Shown piece by piece: positions 8,885 through 18,528 of a DNA stretch of 59,731 nucleotides; the stretch's first letter is position 1; each line of letters begins with the position of its first letter. Origin of the DNA: Paenibacillus sp. Root52 (GTDB lineage Bacteria; Bacillota; Bacilli; Paenibacillales; Paenibacillaceae); NCBI RefSeq assembly GCF_001426865.1, contig NZ_LMFO01000023.1, positions 589,184 to 648,914 on the forward strand, read 5' to 3'. Under the pieces are notes generated by a model that was not told where the DNA came from, made no database searches, and saw only the letters and a program-made list of their open reading frames with translations. A program made the translations under genes and the position numbers.

Positions 8885-10213
8885 ATGAAGCGTAAAGTTA
8901 CATGGGGAAATACAGCAGCAGGATTAACAGCGAGTATGTTAGCCGGAATGTTGCTCTTAGCATCATCTGCACTGCCTGCACATGCGGCAGAGGCAGGTAC
9001 GAGCACATTGCCAGCGAGCACAACCGAAGCATCGTTGCCAGCGAAGAAAGATGCAGTAGCGGTAACGAAGGAGTTTCGTATCGTAACCCTGGGAGATTCT
9101 ATCACTGTGGGATACGAGCCTAATTTGAAAGAGCAAGAGCTACCATATGGCTATGTAGAACGTTTGCAGGAGCAAGGCTTGCTTCATGGTCGTACGCAAG
9201 TGGATAACTTCGGCATTGCTGGCTTGAAGAGCAGTGGTCTGAAGACGTTCACGACGGCAATTAAAGAAGGAAAAACGCTCACGTCTGAAGCGATTCAACC
9301 AAGTCTGCCAGACCCAAGAGCTGGACAGATCGGAGCGAATACCGCTGCCATTCGGGAGAGTATTGCTCAAGCGAATCTAGTAGCCATTACAATTGGCGGA
9401 AATGACGTATCGGAATTGCTCGGTACAGCCAACAAGCTGAGTGATCAGGAGCTGCAAGAGAAGGTAAAAGAATTACTTACAACATATACAGCGAATATTA
9501 GTGCAACGATTACTGACATTCATGAGATTAATCCAACCGCTCGAATTGTGATTGCTGATCAATATCAACCGATGCCAGAGGTAGCGGGCAAGGAGCTTTA
9601 TGCTAAACTTATGGAGGCATCCAAAGGCTTCACAACAACGATTGATGGAATTGCTGCTCAATTCACTTCCCAAGGGATCAAGGTACAAGTAGCTCACGTA
9701 GCGAAAGAGTTTATTGGCGGCGAAGGTACGATGACACATATGATCAGAGATCGTGATTTCCATCCGAATCAATTGGGATATGCATCGATTGCTGAAGTGT
9801 TTGCCACAACCATCTGGGGCAACTATACGAAACTGACAGCTCCAGCAGCAGGCGAGCCAATGAACATTATCGTCAGCGGCAAAACGCTGGATACACCGTA
9901 CAAACCGATCAACCGTAGCGGCAAGAACTTTGTAGCCATTCAGGATATCGTGAACGCGGTTGGTGCAACAACGGTTTGGGATAACAAAACATCTACAGCT
10001 ACAATTACTTATGGTGATCGTAAGGTTGCTGTGAAGATCGGTGCGAATGCGGTTCTAGTTAACGGAGCATCGGTTAAGGTAGACACACCTGCCTTCCTGA
10101 ACAAGGTAGGCAAAGAGTCCAAAACATACGTACCGCTTGCTATGGTAGCAGAAGGTCTGGGATTTGACGTGCAATATGTGGCGAAGTTGAAAACGGTATT
10201 CGTGAATCCGTAA
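8885..10213 (+). CDS. Secreted SGNH/GDSL hydrolase with C-terminal copper-amine-oxidase-N-like domain
   Basis: A 442-residue secreted esterase or lipase. A signal peptide runs to about residue 36 (hydrophobic ASMLAGMLLLASSALPAHA, then AEA). Catalytic blocks are in order: GDSITVGY near residue 69 (nucleophile Ser), GGND near 171 and DFHPNQLGY near 291 (Asp/His). Residues about 330-442 form a domain like the copper amine oxidase N-terminal domain common in Paenibacillus extracellular proteins (FVAIQDIVNAVGATTVWDNK, then YVPLAMVAEGLGF). It probably attaches to the cell surface or to polymer. I use the ATG at 8885 as start because AAAAGGAG lies before it and the signal peptide then begins properly. 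The substrate is unknown. Confidence 0.88.
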   Translation: MKRKVTWGNTAAGLTASMLAGMLLLASSALPAHAAEAGTSTLPASTTEASLPAKKDAVAVTKEFRIVTLGDSITVGYEPNLKEQELPYGYVERLQEQGLLHGRTQVDNFGIAGLKSSGLKTFTTAIKEGKTLTSEAIQPSLPDPRAGQIGANTAAIRESIAQANLVAITIGGNDVSELLGTANKLSDQELQEKVKELLTTYTANISATITDIHEINPTARIVIADQYQPMPEVAGKELYAKLMEASKGFTTTIDGIAAQFTSQGIKVQVAHVAKEFIGGEGTMTHMIRDRDFHPNQLGYASIAEVFATTIWGNYTKLTAPAAGEPMNIIVSGKTLDTPYKPINRSGKNFVAIQDIVNAVGATTVWDNKTSTATITYGDRKVAVKIGANAVLVNGASVKVDTPAFLNKVGKESKTYVPLAMVAEGLGFDVQYVAKLKTVFVNP

Positions 10214-10230
10214 CCTTTACTTCGTACCCG

Positions 10231-10288
10231 AATAGACAGATGGGTTCCTTCATTTCAGAGGGAATTCACTGTCTATTTGTCTTTTTAT
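10231..10288 (+). terminator. Rho-independent terminator after the SGNH hydrolase
   Basis: AATAGACAG at 10231-10239 pairs with CTGTCTATT at 10269-10277, and TGTCTTTTT follows. It separates the SGNH gene from the two-component system. Confidence 0.8.
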
Positions 10289-10444
10289 CCGCGGACATCG
10301 TGAATAGATTGTTTCATGACTCCAAAAGTTGAATAAATATGACTTGTCATCTGACCATGGATGTGTAAATATGAAAATAACTTACAGTCGTTCTACACGC
10401 CATAAGAAGCATCGTACCCTTCTCCAGTCAAAGGAGCGCTTTGG

Positions 10445-12232
10445 ATGAGGAAAATTAAGAACGCTTTCATGACGTTGCCAATACATCACAAAACCATCCT
10501 TCTCATCGGGCTTTTGATGTTGGTCAGCTTCACCTTTTATGTCTCCGTCCTGCGATATGTCTTCAGCATCTATGACCGTCAGATTTACGAGAAATCATCA
10601 CAGGTTCTTAATATGTCCTCTGTAGGCATCGAGAATCAGCTTCGGGAGATCACGAATCTATCCTTCAAAGTCATGTCGGACGAACCGCTACAGCAATATC
10701 TGCTGCAGTTGGAGAAGGCAGAGACGGGATACGAAAAGAACAGTGTACGCAAGAAGATCACTAATCGACTTGTCGCTTATGCAGGCTCGGAGAAGTACGT
10801 GTACTCCATGATATTTATTGATAATGATAAAAATATTATGGCTGCGGGAAACCGAGAGGGTGTATCCGAAGCAATGCAAAATGAGCTGGTTGCGCTCGGT
10901 GAGCAGCATTCCGGTGCAAATGCATGGTATACCGGCGGGGATCGTCAAGCGAGATTGCTATCGGTAAGACAGGTGAAATCCTTCATTGGTGGTGCGTTTA
11001 CACTGGATAAGCTGGGGACGTTAGTAATTCGTGTTCGATTGGATCGCATTGTCCAAGATCAGATGCAGCATCCGGCAGAGGATTCTCAGCTACTCATTAC
11101 GGATGGTAGAGAAGTCATCTATCCAACTGAACCCTCAGTCAGTGAATCTGAAATTGAGTCAGAATTGAAGCGAATTCAGCCGTATGGCATTGCTATGTTT
11201 GAACAAGGAAGGAATTTTGTCGCCCGAGCTCATTCCTCCTACACAGATTGGGTGTACCTGTATATGACTCCCTTTGATCAGATGTTTAAGCAGGTTCAGT
11301 TTGTCAAACAGCTGGTAACGGTCATTTTCATTGTCATATTTCTAGCGGCACTTATATTCGGATTCCGATTCTCGCGTAGCATCACTCAGCCTATTGCCCA
11401 TTTGATCAAGAAAATGCGTAATATTGAAAAGGGTGATCTCGACAAGCTGGAGGAAGCTGCACTCGGTGACATTCCATCTTCCCCGCAAAATGAGGTCGGG
11501 CTATTACATCGAACCTTCAAAATGATGCTACAACGCATCCGTGAATTGATTGATGAGAATTATGCCAAGCAGCTGGTCATTCGTGAGACAGAGTTGAAAG
11601 CGCTTCAGGCGCAGATCAACCCTCACTTCTTATATAACACACTGGAATCGATCAATTGGCTCGCCAAAGTTCAGAAACAACGTCAAATCTCTGAAATGGT
11701 GGAGGCACTTGGGTTTTTGTTACGGAGCTCGGTGAATATGTCTGAAAAGTGGATTACGCTCGAAAGGGAATTGGATATCGTGCGCAGCTATGTGACGATT
11801 CAGCGTACACGCTTTGAGGAAAGACTTGATTTTGACATGGAGATTGCTCCTGAAGTGGGAACAGCACGGATTCCTAAACTGACATTACAGCCTTTGGTGG
11901 AGAACGCCATTCATTATGCACTGGAGCCAAGCATAGATCCTTGCCGAATTCGCATCCGAGCGAGGGCAGACGGGGATAAGGTGATTATTGAAGTGGAGGA
12001 TGATGGCCCGGGAATGACAGCGGAATTTCTACAACAATTGCAGGAGGGACAGATTCAGACAAGAGGGCAGGGCATTGGGTTATCGAACATTCAAGAACGG
12101 ATCAGACTGACCTTCGGTGATGAAGGCACAATGGTCATGAGCAGCAGCCCTGGATCAGGAACTGTAGTATCGATCAGCATACCTTGGATTAGAGAGGACG
12201 ATGACGATGTACAAAGTGATGCTCGTAGATGA
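10445..12232 (+). CDS. yesM: YesM-type sensor histidine kinase
   Basis: Membrane histidine kinase of the LytS/YesM class. The transmembrane helix near residues 17-40 and another near 285-305 flank an extracytoplasmic sensor region. A HAMP domain follows (FRFSRSITQPIAHLIKKM). The phosphoacceptor motif is NPHFLYNTLESINWL near residue 393, and the C-terminal ATPase has VEDDGPGM and GQGIGLSNIQERI. The ATG at 10445 follows AAAGGAG. It overlaps the response regulator gene by 32 bases, so the two are translationally linked. By context (sugar importer and pectin esterase downstream) it probably senses pectin oligosaccharides. The symbol is by analogy with B. subtilis. Confidence 0.9.
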   Translation: MRKIKNAFMTLPIHHKTILLIGLLMLVSFTFYVSVLRYVFSIYDRQIYEKSSQVLNMSSVGIENQLREITNLSFKVMSDEPLQQYLLQLEKAETGYEKNSVRKKITNRLVAYAGSEKYVYSMIFIDNDKNIMAAGNREGVSEAMQNELVALGEQHSGANAWYTGGDRQARLLSVRQVKSFIGGAFTLDKLGTLVIRVRLDRIVQDQMQHPAEDSQLLITDGREVIYPTEPSVSESEIESELKRIQPYGIAMFEQGRNFVARAHSSYTDWVYLYMTPFDQMFKQVQFVKQLVTVIFIVIFLAALIFGFRFSRSITQPIAHLIKKMRNIEKGDLDKLEEAALGDIPSSPQNEVGLLHRTFKMMLQRIRELIDENYAKQLVIRETELKALQAQINPHFLYNTLESINWLAKVQKQRQISEMVEALGFLLRSSVNMSEKWITLERELDIVRSYVTIQRTRFEERLDFDMEIAPEVGTARIPKLTLQPLVENAIHYALEPSIDPCRIRIRARADGDKVIIEVEDDGPGMTAEFLQQLQEGQIQTRGQGIGLSNIQERIRLTFGDEGTMVMSSSPGSGTVVSISIPWIREDDDDVQSDARR

Positions 12233-13760
12233 TGAGCGTGTCATTCTAGAGGGAATTTCCCAGGTGGTCGATTGGGCCGCAGCAGGCACAGAGCTGGTGG
12301 ATACGGCAAGGAATGGAATTGAAGCATTGGACAAAATCGGGCAATCCCGGCCTGACATTATCATTACGGATATTTCCATGCCTGGTCTAGATGGTCTTGG
12401 ACTTATTGAGAAGGCGTCCGAGGCCTATCCTGATCTACGGTTTATTATGTTGTCTGGTTATAAGGAGTTCGAGTATGCCCGTAGAGCCATGCAATATGGG
12501 GTGAAGCATTATCTGCTGAAACCTTGTAATGAGAATCAGATCCATGATGCCTTATCCGAGCTGTTACAGGAACAGCAGGATGCCCAGGTGAAGGAGCATG
12601 TAGCCGGAGAGATGAAGCAGAGACTGCAACGGGTTCTTCCACATGTGAAAGAACAGTTTCTGCTGGAATTCATGACGAATCGAACCTACGGACCAGGTGA
12701 CTTGGAATATTATCAAGAGCTGTTCGATCTGGAGCTTGAGGATACTGAAGTTCGCCTATTGCTGTTCCGAATTGCAGATGAGCATGATTACAGTCATTTA
12801 TTTGCGATCAAGAATATCGCGAATGATCTTCTCCTACATGTCATGTTAAGTACAACGATTGAAGGAAAGCTGTTGATTTTGCTGAAAGATTCCGCTGATG
12901 CAGTTACATTACAGGAAAGTATCGAAGAAGTTCGGGCTACATTTACTCGCTTGTATAAATTACAGGTGACTGCCGCACTAAGCGAAGCAGATCGAATGAT
13001 CCAGGCTCGGCGTCTGTTCCGTGAAGCACTGCAATGTCTGAATCATCGCTTTTTCATCGGAGAAGGGAAGCTAATTACGAAGAACGACCTTGTACTAGCG
13101 GGCGAACGCGAAGGTATATATGTGGAACAGGATGCCGATCAGTTGTGTCAATTAATCAAGTCGGGAAATGCCGAAGAAGCGGCCTCTGAAGTGGATCGTC
13201 TGTTTGATCTGTTATCAGAGCATCAGCTGGAGATTGAGGTTACTCGTTCCTATGTGGTGCAATTGTATTCGGCAATGATTCAAGTCTGTCCACCCGAAGA
13301 GGCCACGGAATTCACACAGCGGATGGCAGAGCTATCTCACATCGATACGTTATCTGGTCTGAAATCCTTTGTATCCAGCAGTGCAGCTCGGTTGACCTCG
13401 GGTTACTACAAGAACCATATTAGTCGCCAGTCTTCGGCGGTGGAGAAAATGATGGATATCGTAGATCGTTACTACGGTGAAGCGGATCTCTCGCTAAACG
13501 GCGTTGCACATCAGATGTTATATATGAATCCGGATTACTTAGGGAAAATTTTCAAAAAGGTGACTGGTGAGAATTTCTCAAACTATGTGAATCGACTTCG
13601 GATCGAACGGGCGTGTGATCATATTCGCAGAGGCGGGGATGTAAAAGTATTTGAGCTTGCCGAATTATTCGGCTTCGGAGGCAACTCACAATATTTCAGT
13701 CAGGTGTTCAAAAAGTGGACGGGAATGACACCTACTGAATTCCGTAGATCCGGCACGTAA
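12201..13760 (+). CDS. yesN: YesN-type response regulator with AraC DNA-binding domain
   Basis: The 519-residue regulator has an N-terminal receiver (VMLVDDERVILEG, phosphoacceptor Asp in IIITDISMPGLDG near residue 56, Lys in YLLKPCNE). A long helical linker is followed by a C-terminal AraC-type double helix-turn-helix from about residue 415 (NPDYLGKIFKKVTGENFSNY and AELFGFGGNSQYFSQVFKKW). It begins inside the kinase gene; ATG 12201 and ATG 12207 are both possible after AGAGAGG. It is the likely activator of the downstream importer. A terminator follows at 13794. Confidence 0.93.
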   Translation: MTMYKVMLVDDERVILEGISQVVDWAAAGTELVDTARNGIEALDKIGQSRPDIIITDISMPGLDGLGLIEKASEAYPDLRFIMLSGYKEFEYARRAMQYGVKHYLLKPCNENQIHDALSELLQEQQDAQVKEHVAGEMKQRLQRVLPHVKEQFLLEFMTNRTYGPGDLEYYQELFDLELEDTEVRLLLFRIADEHDYSHLFAIKNIANDLLLHVMLSTTIEGKLLILLKDSADAVTLQESIEEVRATFTRLYKLQVTAALSEADRMIQARRLFREALQCLNHRFFIGEGKLITKNDLVLAGEREGIYVEQDADQLCQLIKSGNAEEAASEVDRLFDLLSEHQLEIEVTRSYVVQLYSAMIQVCPPEEATEFTQRMAELSHIDTLSGLKSFVSSSAARLTSGYYKNHISRQSSAVEKMMDIVDRYYGEADLSLNGVAHQMLYMNPDYLGKIFKKVTGENFSNYVNRLRIERACDHIRRGGDVKVFELAELFGFGGNSQYFSQVFKKWTGMTPTEFRRSGT

Positions 13761-13793
13761 CAATTGGACATCGATCCTGTAGTGAATATATGG

Positions 13794-13846
13794 GGAGGAC
13801 GAACAGTGCCATGAGGGGCAATGTCGTCCTCCTCTGTTTTTTAAAC
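13794..13846 (+). terminator. Rho-independent terminator after yesN
   Basis: GGAGGACGA at 13794-13802 pairs with TCGTCCTCC at 13824-13832, followed by TCTGTTTTTT. It separates the regulators from the importer genes, which therefore need their own promoter. Confidence 0.88.
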
Positions 13847-13911
13847 CAACAAGACGGTTTTGTGTATTCAACTATGCGCGTACATTTGCGAAAATGACAT
13901 TATCAAGTTTG

Positions 13912-13925
13912 TGAAAGCGTTATCA
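13912..13925 (+). promoter_or_regulatory. CcpA cre site upstream of the sugar ABC importer
   Basis: TGAAAGCGTTATCA matches the Bacillus catabolite-responsive element consensus TGWAANCGNTNWCA at every position. It lies 57 bases before the lipoprotein start. Carbon catabolite repression by CcpA of this importer operon is the natural reading. I could not place a convincing -35/-10 pair around it. Confidence 0.7.
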
Positions 13926-13981
13926 GCAAAGAAAAGGTAACCCGTTCACACAACCATATCAACATAAAAGGGGAGATTGGC

Positions 13982-15265
13982 ATGGTGAAAAAGGCAATAT
14001 TCCTGATGATGGCTGCGTTGCTGGTTTTTACAGCAGCATGTAGTTCAGGTGGAGGATCAGAAGGCTCGTCCTCGGATGGATCAGTTAACCTACGAATCGC
14101 TTGGTGGGGTTCAGACGCACGGCATGAATACACACAGAAGGTCATCGACCTGTACAAAGAGAAAAACCCGAATGTCAAAATCGACGTGGAATATGCTTCA
14201 TTTGATGACTACTGGAAAAAGCTCGCTCCACAAGCAGCGGCAAGTCAGTTGCCTGATATTGTGCAGATGGATATCTCCTATATCAGTCAATATGCACAGA
14301 ATGGTCAGCTAGAGGATCTGGCTCCATATCTGGGCAACCAGATCAAAGTAGATGATGTCTCTGAGAATGTTATCAGCACTGGCGTAATTAACGGCAAACA
14401 ATATGGTGTGCCTGCTGGTGTTAACGTTCTGGGTTTCCAATACGATCCAGCATTGCTTCAAAAAGCAGGTGTGGATGCCATTCCGGACAATATGACTTGG
14501 GAAACCTACGAAGAGCTGGGTAAACAAGCCGCGGATAAAGGTCTGTATTTGGATGGTGGAGTAGCGCCGGATATCTTCTTCCACTACTTCCTGCGTACAA
14601 AAGGACTGTCACTGTACAATGCGGAAGGAACGGGGCTTGGCTATGACGACGATAAATTATTCGTTGAGTTCTTCGGACTTATGCGTCGCATGATTGAGCA
14701 AGGTGCAGCACCTACTCCAGATATCGCTAACCAAACCAAAGGCATTATTGAAGAATCCGATCTTGTTAAAGAAAAAGGAATCGGTGTATGGCAATGGTCG
14801 AATCAGTTCGTAGCATTGCAACAAGTAGCTAACCGTCCACTTGCATTCGCACCAATGCCAGGTCCTGATATGGAAAAAGGACTTTACATGCAGCCAAGTA
14901 TGTATTGGGGTGTAACGTCCAACTCGAAAGTAAAAGAAGAAGCAGCTAAATTCATTGATTTCTGGGTGAACGATGTAGAAGCTAACAAATTGATCAAAGG
15001 TGAGCGCGGTGTGCCAATCTCTGGAGCAATCAAAGAAGCGATTGCACCTGAACTGAGTGACGCAACGAAACAGGTATTTGAATTCGTAGCATCGATGGAG
15101 CCTAATGCTTCACCTATGAGCCCACCACCACCAGTAGGTTCACCTGAAGTGATCTCATCTTTAGCTGATGTTGTTGAAGAATTGAACTTTGGCAAAATCA
15201 CACCAGAGCAAGCGGCAGAGACATTCCGCAAAAATGCTGAATCTGTTCTAGCCAACAATAAATAA
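13982..15265 (+). CDS. yesO: Sugar ABC transporter substrate-binding lipoprotein
   Basis: Extracellular solute-binding protein of carbohydrate-uptake family 1, 427 residues. The N-terminus is a lipoprotein signal with the lipobox FTAAC and lipidated Cys20, followed by a Ser/Gly linker. The body shows family features such as VNLRIAWWGSDARHEYTQKV and PAGVNVLGFQYDPALLQKAG. AAAGGGGAG precedes the ATG at 13982. It heads the importer operon with two permeases. No ATPase gene is present here, as usual for this class, where a shared MsmX-type ATPase supplies energy. The ligand is presumed to be a rhamnogalacturonan-derived oligosaccharide from context. The symbol is by analogy. Confidence 0.9.
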   Translation: MVKKAIFLMMAALLVFTAACSSGGGSEGSSSDGSVNLRIAWWGSDARHEYTQKVIDLYKEKNPNVKIDVEYASFDDYWKKLAPQAAASQLPDIVQMDISYISQYAQNGQLEDLAPYLGNQIKVDDVSENVISTGVINGKQYGVPAGVNVLGFQYDPALLQKAGVDAIPDNMTWETYEELGKQAADKGLYLDGGVAPDIFFHYFLRTKGLSLYNAEGTGLGYDDDKLFVEFFGLMRRMIEQGAAPTPDIANQTKGIIEESDLVKEKGIGVWQWSNQFVALQQVANRPLAFAPMPGPDMEKGLYMQPSMYWGVTSNSKVKEEAAKFIDFWVNDVEANKLIKGERGVPISGAIKEAIAPELSDATKQVFEFVASMEPNASPMSPPPPVGSPEVISSLADVVEELNFGKITPEQAAETFRKNAESVLANNK

Positions 15266-15302
15266 CAGTTGAATGATTGCTTGCTCATCCCGAGACTGGG
15301 AT

Positions 15303-15388
15303 GGACGGGAATAGGGCTACTCGCTTCTGCGAGGGCCTTTCCCCGTCCAATCATTTGGAAACCCGGCGGCCGCAGAGGCTTTGCCGCC
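15303..15388 (+). other. Two stable mRNA hairpins between binding-protein and permease genes
   Basis: Hairpin 1: GGACGGG (15303-15309) with CCCGTCC (15342-15348), topped by CTCGC/GCGAG (15320-15324 with 15329-15333). Hairpin 2: GGCGGC (15365-15370) with GCCGCC (15383-15388). Neither is followed by a T-tract. Such hairpins after the binding-protein gene commonly stabilise its mRNA and lower permease expression. This GC-rich insert contrasts with the flanking coding sequence. Confidence 0.7.
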
Positions 15389-15430
15389 CCAGTCATAGCG
15401 CAAGCAGATCTATAAAGGAGGTTCGTTCCA

Positions 15431-16333
15431 TTGAGGCAGTATTCGTCGTTACGTAGAAACCTGACCGGATATGCGTTCATCAGCCCGTTCATTATTGGCT
15501 TTCTGGGTTTTACGCTGATCCCCATGTTTGTTTCTCTATATATGTCATTCACAAGTTATAACTTGTTCACTTCTCCGCGCTGGATCGGGCTCGACAACTA
15601 CTACAAAATGTTTTTTGAAGACCCGAAATACTGGAACTCGGTTAAGGTAACATTCCTGTATGTATTCATTGGGGTACCGTTAAGGTTGATCTTCGCCCTC
15701 TTCGTAGCGATGATCCTGAATACTGGCTCTCGCATGGTTGGAACGTACCGTACCTTGTACTACTTACCATCTATCATTGGTGGTAGTGTCGCTGTATCCA
15801 TTATGTGGCGTAACCTCTTTAGTAACGAAGGTGTCGTTAACAGTGCACTCGTAGCAATCGGAGTAGGACCAATAAGCTGGTTCGGTGATCCTAATGCATC
15901 CCTCGTTATGCTAATCTCGCTGTCCGTGTGGCAGTTTGGTTCCTCCATGTTGATCTTCCTAGCGGGTCTCAAAAATATCTCTCCTGAGATGTATGAGGCA
16001 GCGGGCGTGGATGGAGCAAATCCGATTCGTAAATTTTTCAGCATTACCTTGCCACTCCTCAGTCCAATTGTTCTGTTCAACCTGATCATGCAAACCATTG
16101 GTGCATTCATGACGTTTGTACCTGCCTACATCATCTCCAAAGGAGAAGGCGGCCCAATGGACGGTACGATGCTCTACTCCCTGTACCTGTTCCGTCAGGC
16201 GTTTATGTTTAACAACATGGGTTACGCTTCGGCAATGGCCTGGATCATGTTGCTGATGATTGGTTTGCTTACTGTAGCGGTGTTCCTGACATCTAAATTC
16301 TGGGTGTTCTATGAATCCGAAGGAGGGAAGTAA
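15431..16333 (+). CDS. yesP: Sugar ABC transporter permease (MalF/UgpA type)
   Basis: A 300-residue inner-membrane permease with six predicted helices, beginning LTGYAFISPFIIGFLGFTLI. The cytoplasmic EAA loop that docks the ATPase is EMYEAAGVDGANPIRKFFSI. The start is TTG at 15431, set by AAAGGAGG at correct spacing. It is followed after two bases by the second permease gene, so the two are co-translated. It works with the lipoprotein at 13982 and an ATPase encoded elsewhere. Confidence 0.93.
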   Translation: MRQYSSLRRNLTGYAFISPFIIGFLGFTLIPMFVSLYMSFTSYNLFTSPRWIGLDNYYKMFFEDPKYWNSVKVTFLYVFIGVPLRLIFALFVAMILNTGSRMVGTYRTLYYLPSIIGGSVAVSIMWRNLFSNEGVVNSALVAIGVGPISWFGDPNASLVMLISLSVWQFGSSMLIFLAGLKNISPEMYEAAGVDGANPIRKFFSITLPLLSPIVLFNLIMQTIGAFMTFVPAYIISKGEGGPMDGTMLYSLYLFRQAFMFNNMGYASAMAWIMLLMIGLLTVAVFLTSKFWVFYESEGGK

Positions 16334-16335
16334 CG

Positions 16336-17175
16336 ATGGTTTGGAGAAATGTTAAATGGCCCATTTATCACCTGTTCGTTGCAGCACTAGCCCTCCTGAT
16401 GCTCTATCCAGTGCTCTGGATGCTGTTCAGTTCCTTCAAGGAGAGCCGTACCATCTTCGTTACGGCAGACACTCTCTTCCCAGCAGAATGGATATGGAGC
16501 AACTATGTTGATGGCTGGAAAGGTGCTGGCGGCAGACCGTTCATGGATTACATTACGAACTCGCTAGTCATTGTTATCATCTCAACTATTGGTGCAGTGA
16601 TATCGTCATCATTGATTGCTTTCGGTTTTGCCAGACTCAACTTCAAAGGACGTGCCTTCTGGTTCTCCATTATGATGTTGACTCTTATGCTGCCACATGA
16701 CGTTGTACTCGTTCCTCAATATATCATTTTCACAAAGCTTGGTTGGTTGAATACGATACTGCCGATCGTTGTTCCTACATTCTTCGGGATGCCGTTCTTC
16801 ATCTTCCTGATGGTACAGTTCATTCGAACGATTCCTAAGGAATTGGATGAGGCAGCTACGATTGATGGATGTAACAAATTTAGGTTGTACATTCAGATTA
16901 TTATGCCACTCATCAAATCATCATTGGCTACTGCCGCAATCTTCTCCTTCTATTGGAGATGGGAGGACTTGCTGGGTCCAGTATTGTACCTGAATTCACC
17001 GGATAAATACACCGTTTCGATGGCTCTGAAAATGTTCCTGGATAGCGAATCTGCCTCCAACTGGGGAGCGATGTTCGCGATGTCCATCGTCAGTCTCGTA
17101 CCTGTTGTAGCTGTGTTCTTCATCTTCCAGAAACAAATTGTACAAGGGATGAGCACTAGCGGTTTGAAAGGCTAA
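16336..17175 (+). CDS. yesQ: Sugar ABC transporter permease (MalG/UgpE type)
   Basis: A 279-residue partner permease with six predicted helices and the EAA loop ELDEAATIDGCNKFRLYIQI. The start ATG at 16336 follows GGAGGGAAG, which overlaps the end of the first permease gene. Length and order (binding protein, MalF-like, MalG-like) are those of carbohydrate-uptake family 1 importers. The esterase gene follows after 44 bases, probably in the same transcript. Confidence 0.93.
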   Translation: MVWRNVKWPIYHLFVAALALLMLYPVLWMLFSSFKESRTIFVTADTLFPAEWIWSNYVDGWKGAGGRPFMDYITNSLVIVIISTIGAVISSSLIAFGFARLNFKGRAFWFSIMMLTLMLPHDVVLVPQYIIFTKLGWLNTILPIVVPTFFGMPFFIFLMVQFIRTIPKELDEAATIDGCNKFRLYIQIIMPLIKSSLATAAIFSFYWRWEDLLGPVLYLNSPDKYTVSMALKMFLDSESASNWGAMFAMSIVSLVPVVAVFFIFQKQIVQGMSTSGLKG

Positions 17176-17219
17176 TTGCACGCGTTGGAACAGAACGCTG
17201 AACAAGGAGGCTATTTCCA

Positions 17220-18449
17220 TTGAATAATGCTCAGGATCGTCATGCCGTTGCCTCGGAGGCAACGGTAGAGAACAACGAGAGTACAGTTACAGCATGGAAG
17301 TTTAAGTTTGGCCCTGGAGAGGAAATAGAAGGATACAAGGCGGTATCTTCGAGTACAATCTATGAGGAACAACAGGGATTCGGATTTGAACGAGGCTCCA
17401 TCGTGTATGAGAAACAACGGATTTATGACAATGAGTCATCACGAGGAGCTAATCGCACTCAAGGTAATGGGGAGACGGTTAACCTGGCCTTCCAATTACG
17501 TTCAAGCTTCTGTATTCCAACGAAAGCCGCTTTTGTCATGGATGTGCCTGATGGTACGTATCAAGTAATGATGATTGCAGGAGATGAGCTGGCTGAGACA
17601 CGTACTCGTGTCAAAGCTGGAGAAGGTAGGCTTATGTTGCCGACCATCCATACGTTGCCAGGACAATGTGCAGAGGTTCGATTCTCCGTCGTTGTTCGAG
17701 GGGGCAAGCTTCGCTTATCCTTCTCTGGCCCAGCACCACGAATTAATGCATTGGAAGTAACGCTTGCGAATCAGACCATGACGGTGTTTCTTGCAGGGGA
17801 TTCCACGGTTACGGATCAACCGGAGAGTGGCTACCCCTACTGTGGTTGGGGGCAGTTGTTACCGGCTCAATTCAAACACGATGTTGCTGTAGATAATCAT
17901 GCGCAGTCAGGGCGCAGTTCTCGCAGTTTCATTAATGAAGGGCGCTTAGGTGCCATTCAGAAGAAGATCAAGGCAGAGGATTTTCTCTTTATTCAATTCG
18001 GACATAACGATGAGAAGCCAGATCCTAGCCGGGGAACGAAGCCTTTCACAACATATAAAGAGCATTTGAAAAAATATATTGATGTCGCCCGTGAGGCAGG
18101 AGCCCGTCCAGTGCTGGTTACTCCTGTTCATCGTCGCTATTTCGCAGACGACGGTACGCTGACAGATACGCATGGCGATTATATCGTAGCCGTACGTGAA
18201 TTAGCGCAAGAGGAGGAAGTGCCGCTGATTGATCTTGCTGAGCGAAGCCGTCTTTTATTCGAGCAGACAGGCATCGAGGGCACCAAAGAGGATTTTATGT
18301 GGGTACTACCTGGTGAATTTATGAACTTCCCTGCTGGCGTGGAAGATAACACGCATTTTCAAGAACGCGGCGCTCATCGTCTAGCTCAGCAAGTGGCAGA
18401 AGCCATCCGTGAGTTAAGATTACAGCCATTACAGATGTTCTTGCGTTAG
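17220..18449 (+). CDS. rhgT: Rhamnogalacturonan acetylesterase-like SGNH hydrolase (CE12-like)
   Basis: A 409-residue intracellular-type enzyme with no signal peptide. Residues about 20-185 form a beta-sandwich N-terminal domain typical of these proteins (KFKFGPGEEIEGYKAV). The SGNH domain follows, with FLAGDSTVTDQPESG near residue 195, IQFGHNDEKPD near 260 and DNTHFQERGAHRLAQQ near 376. This is the arrangement in YesT/RhgT, which removes acetyl groups from rhamnogalacturonan oligosaccharides. The start is TTG at 17220 after AAGGAGG. Lying just downstream of the importer, it would deacetylate imported oligosaccharides. Confidence 0.87.
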   Translation: MNNAQDRHAVASEATVENNESTVTAWKFKFGPGEEIEGYKAVSSSTIYEEQQGFGFERGSIVYEKQRIYDNESSRGANRTQGNGETVNLAFQLRSSFCIPTKAAFVMDVPDGTYQVMMIAGDELAETRTRVKAGEGRLMLPTIHTLPGQCAEVRFSVVVRGGKLRLSFSGPAPRINALEVTLANQTMTVFLAGDSTVTDQPESGYPYCGWGQLLPAQFKHDVAVDNHAQSGRSSRSFINEGRLGAIQKKIKAEDFLFIQFGHNDEKPDPSRGTKPFTTYKEHLKKYIDVAREAGARPVLVTPVHRRYFADDGTLTDTHGDYIVAVRELAQEEEVPLIDLAERSRLLFEQTGIEGTKEDFMWVLPGEFMNFPAGVEDNTHFQERGAHRLAQQVAEAIRELRLQPLQMFLR

Positions 18450-18528
18450 GGAAGAGTTCTAACAAGAGTTCTAACAATGAAGCAAGGGTCAATCGGAAGC
18501 ACTCAGTTAAGACGAGGAGGTTGGCATA

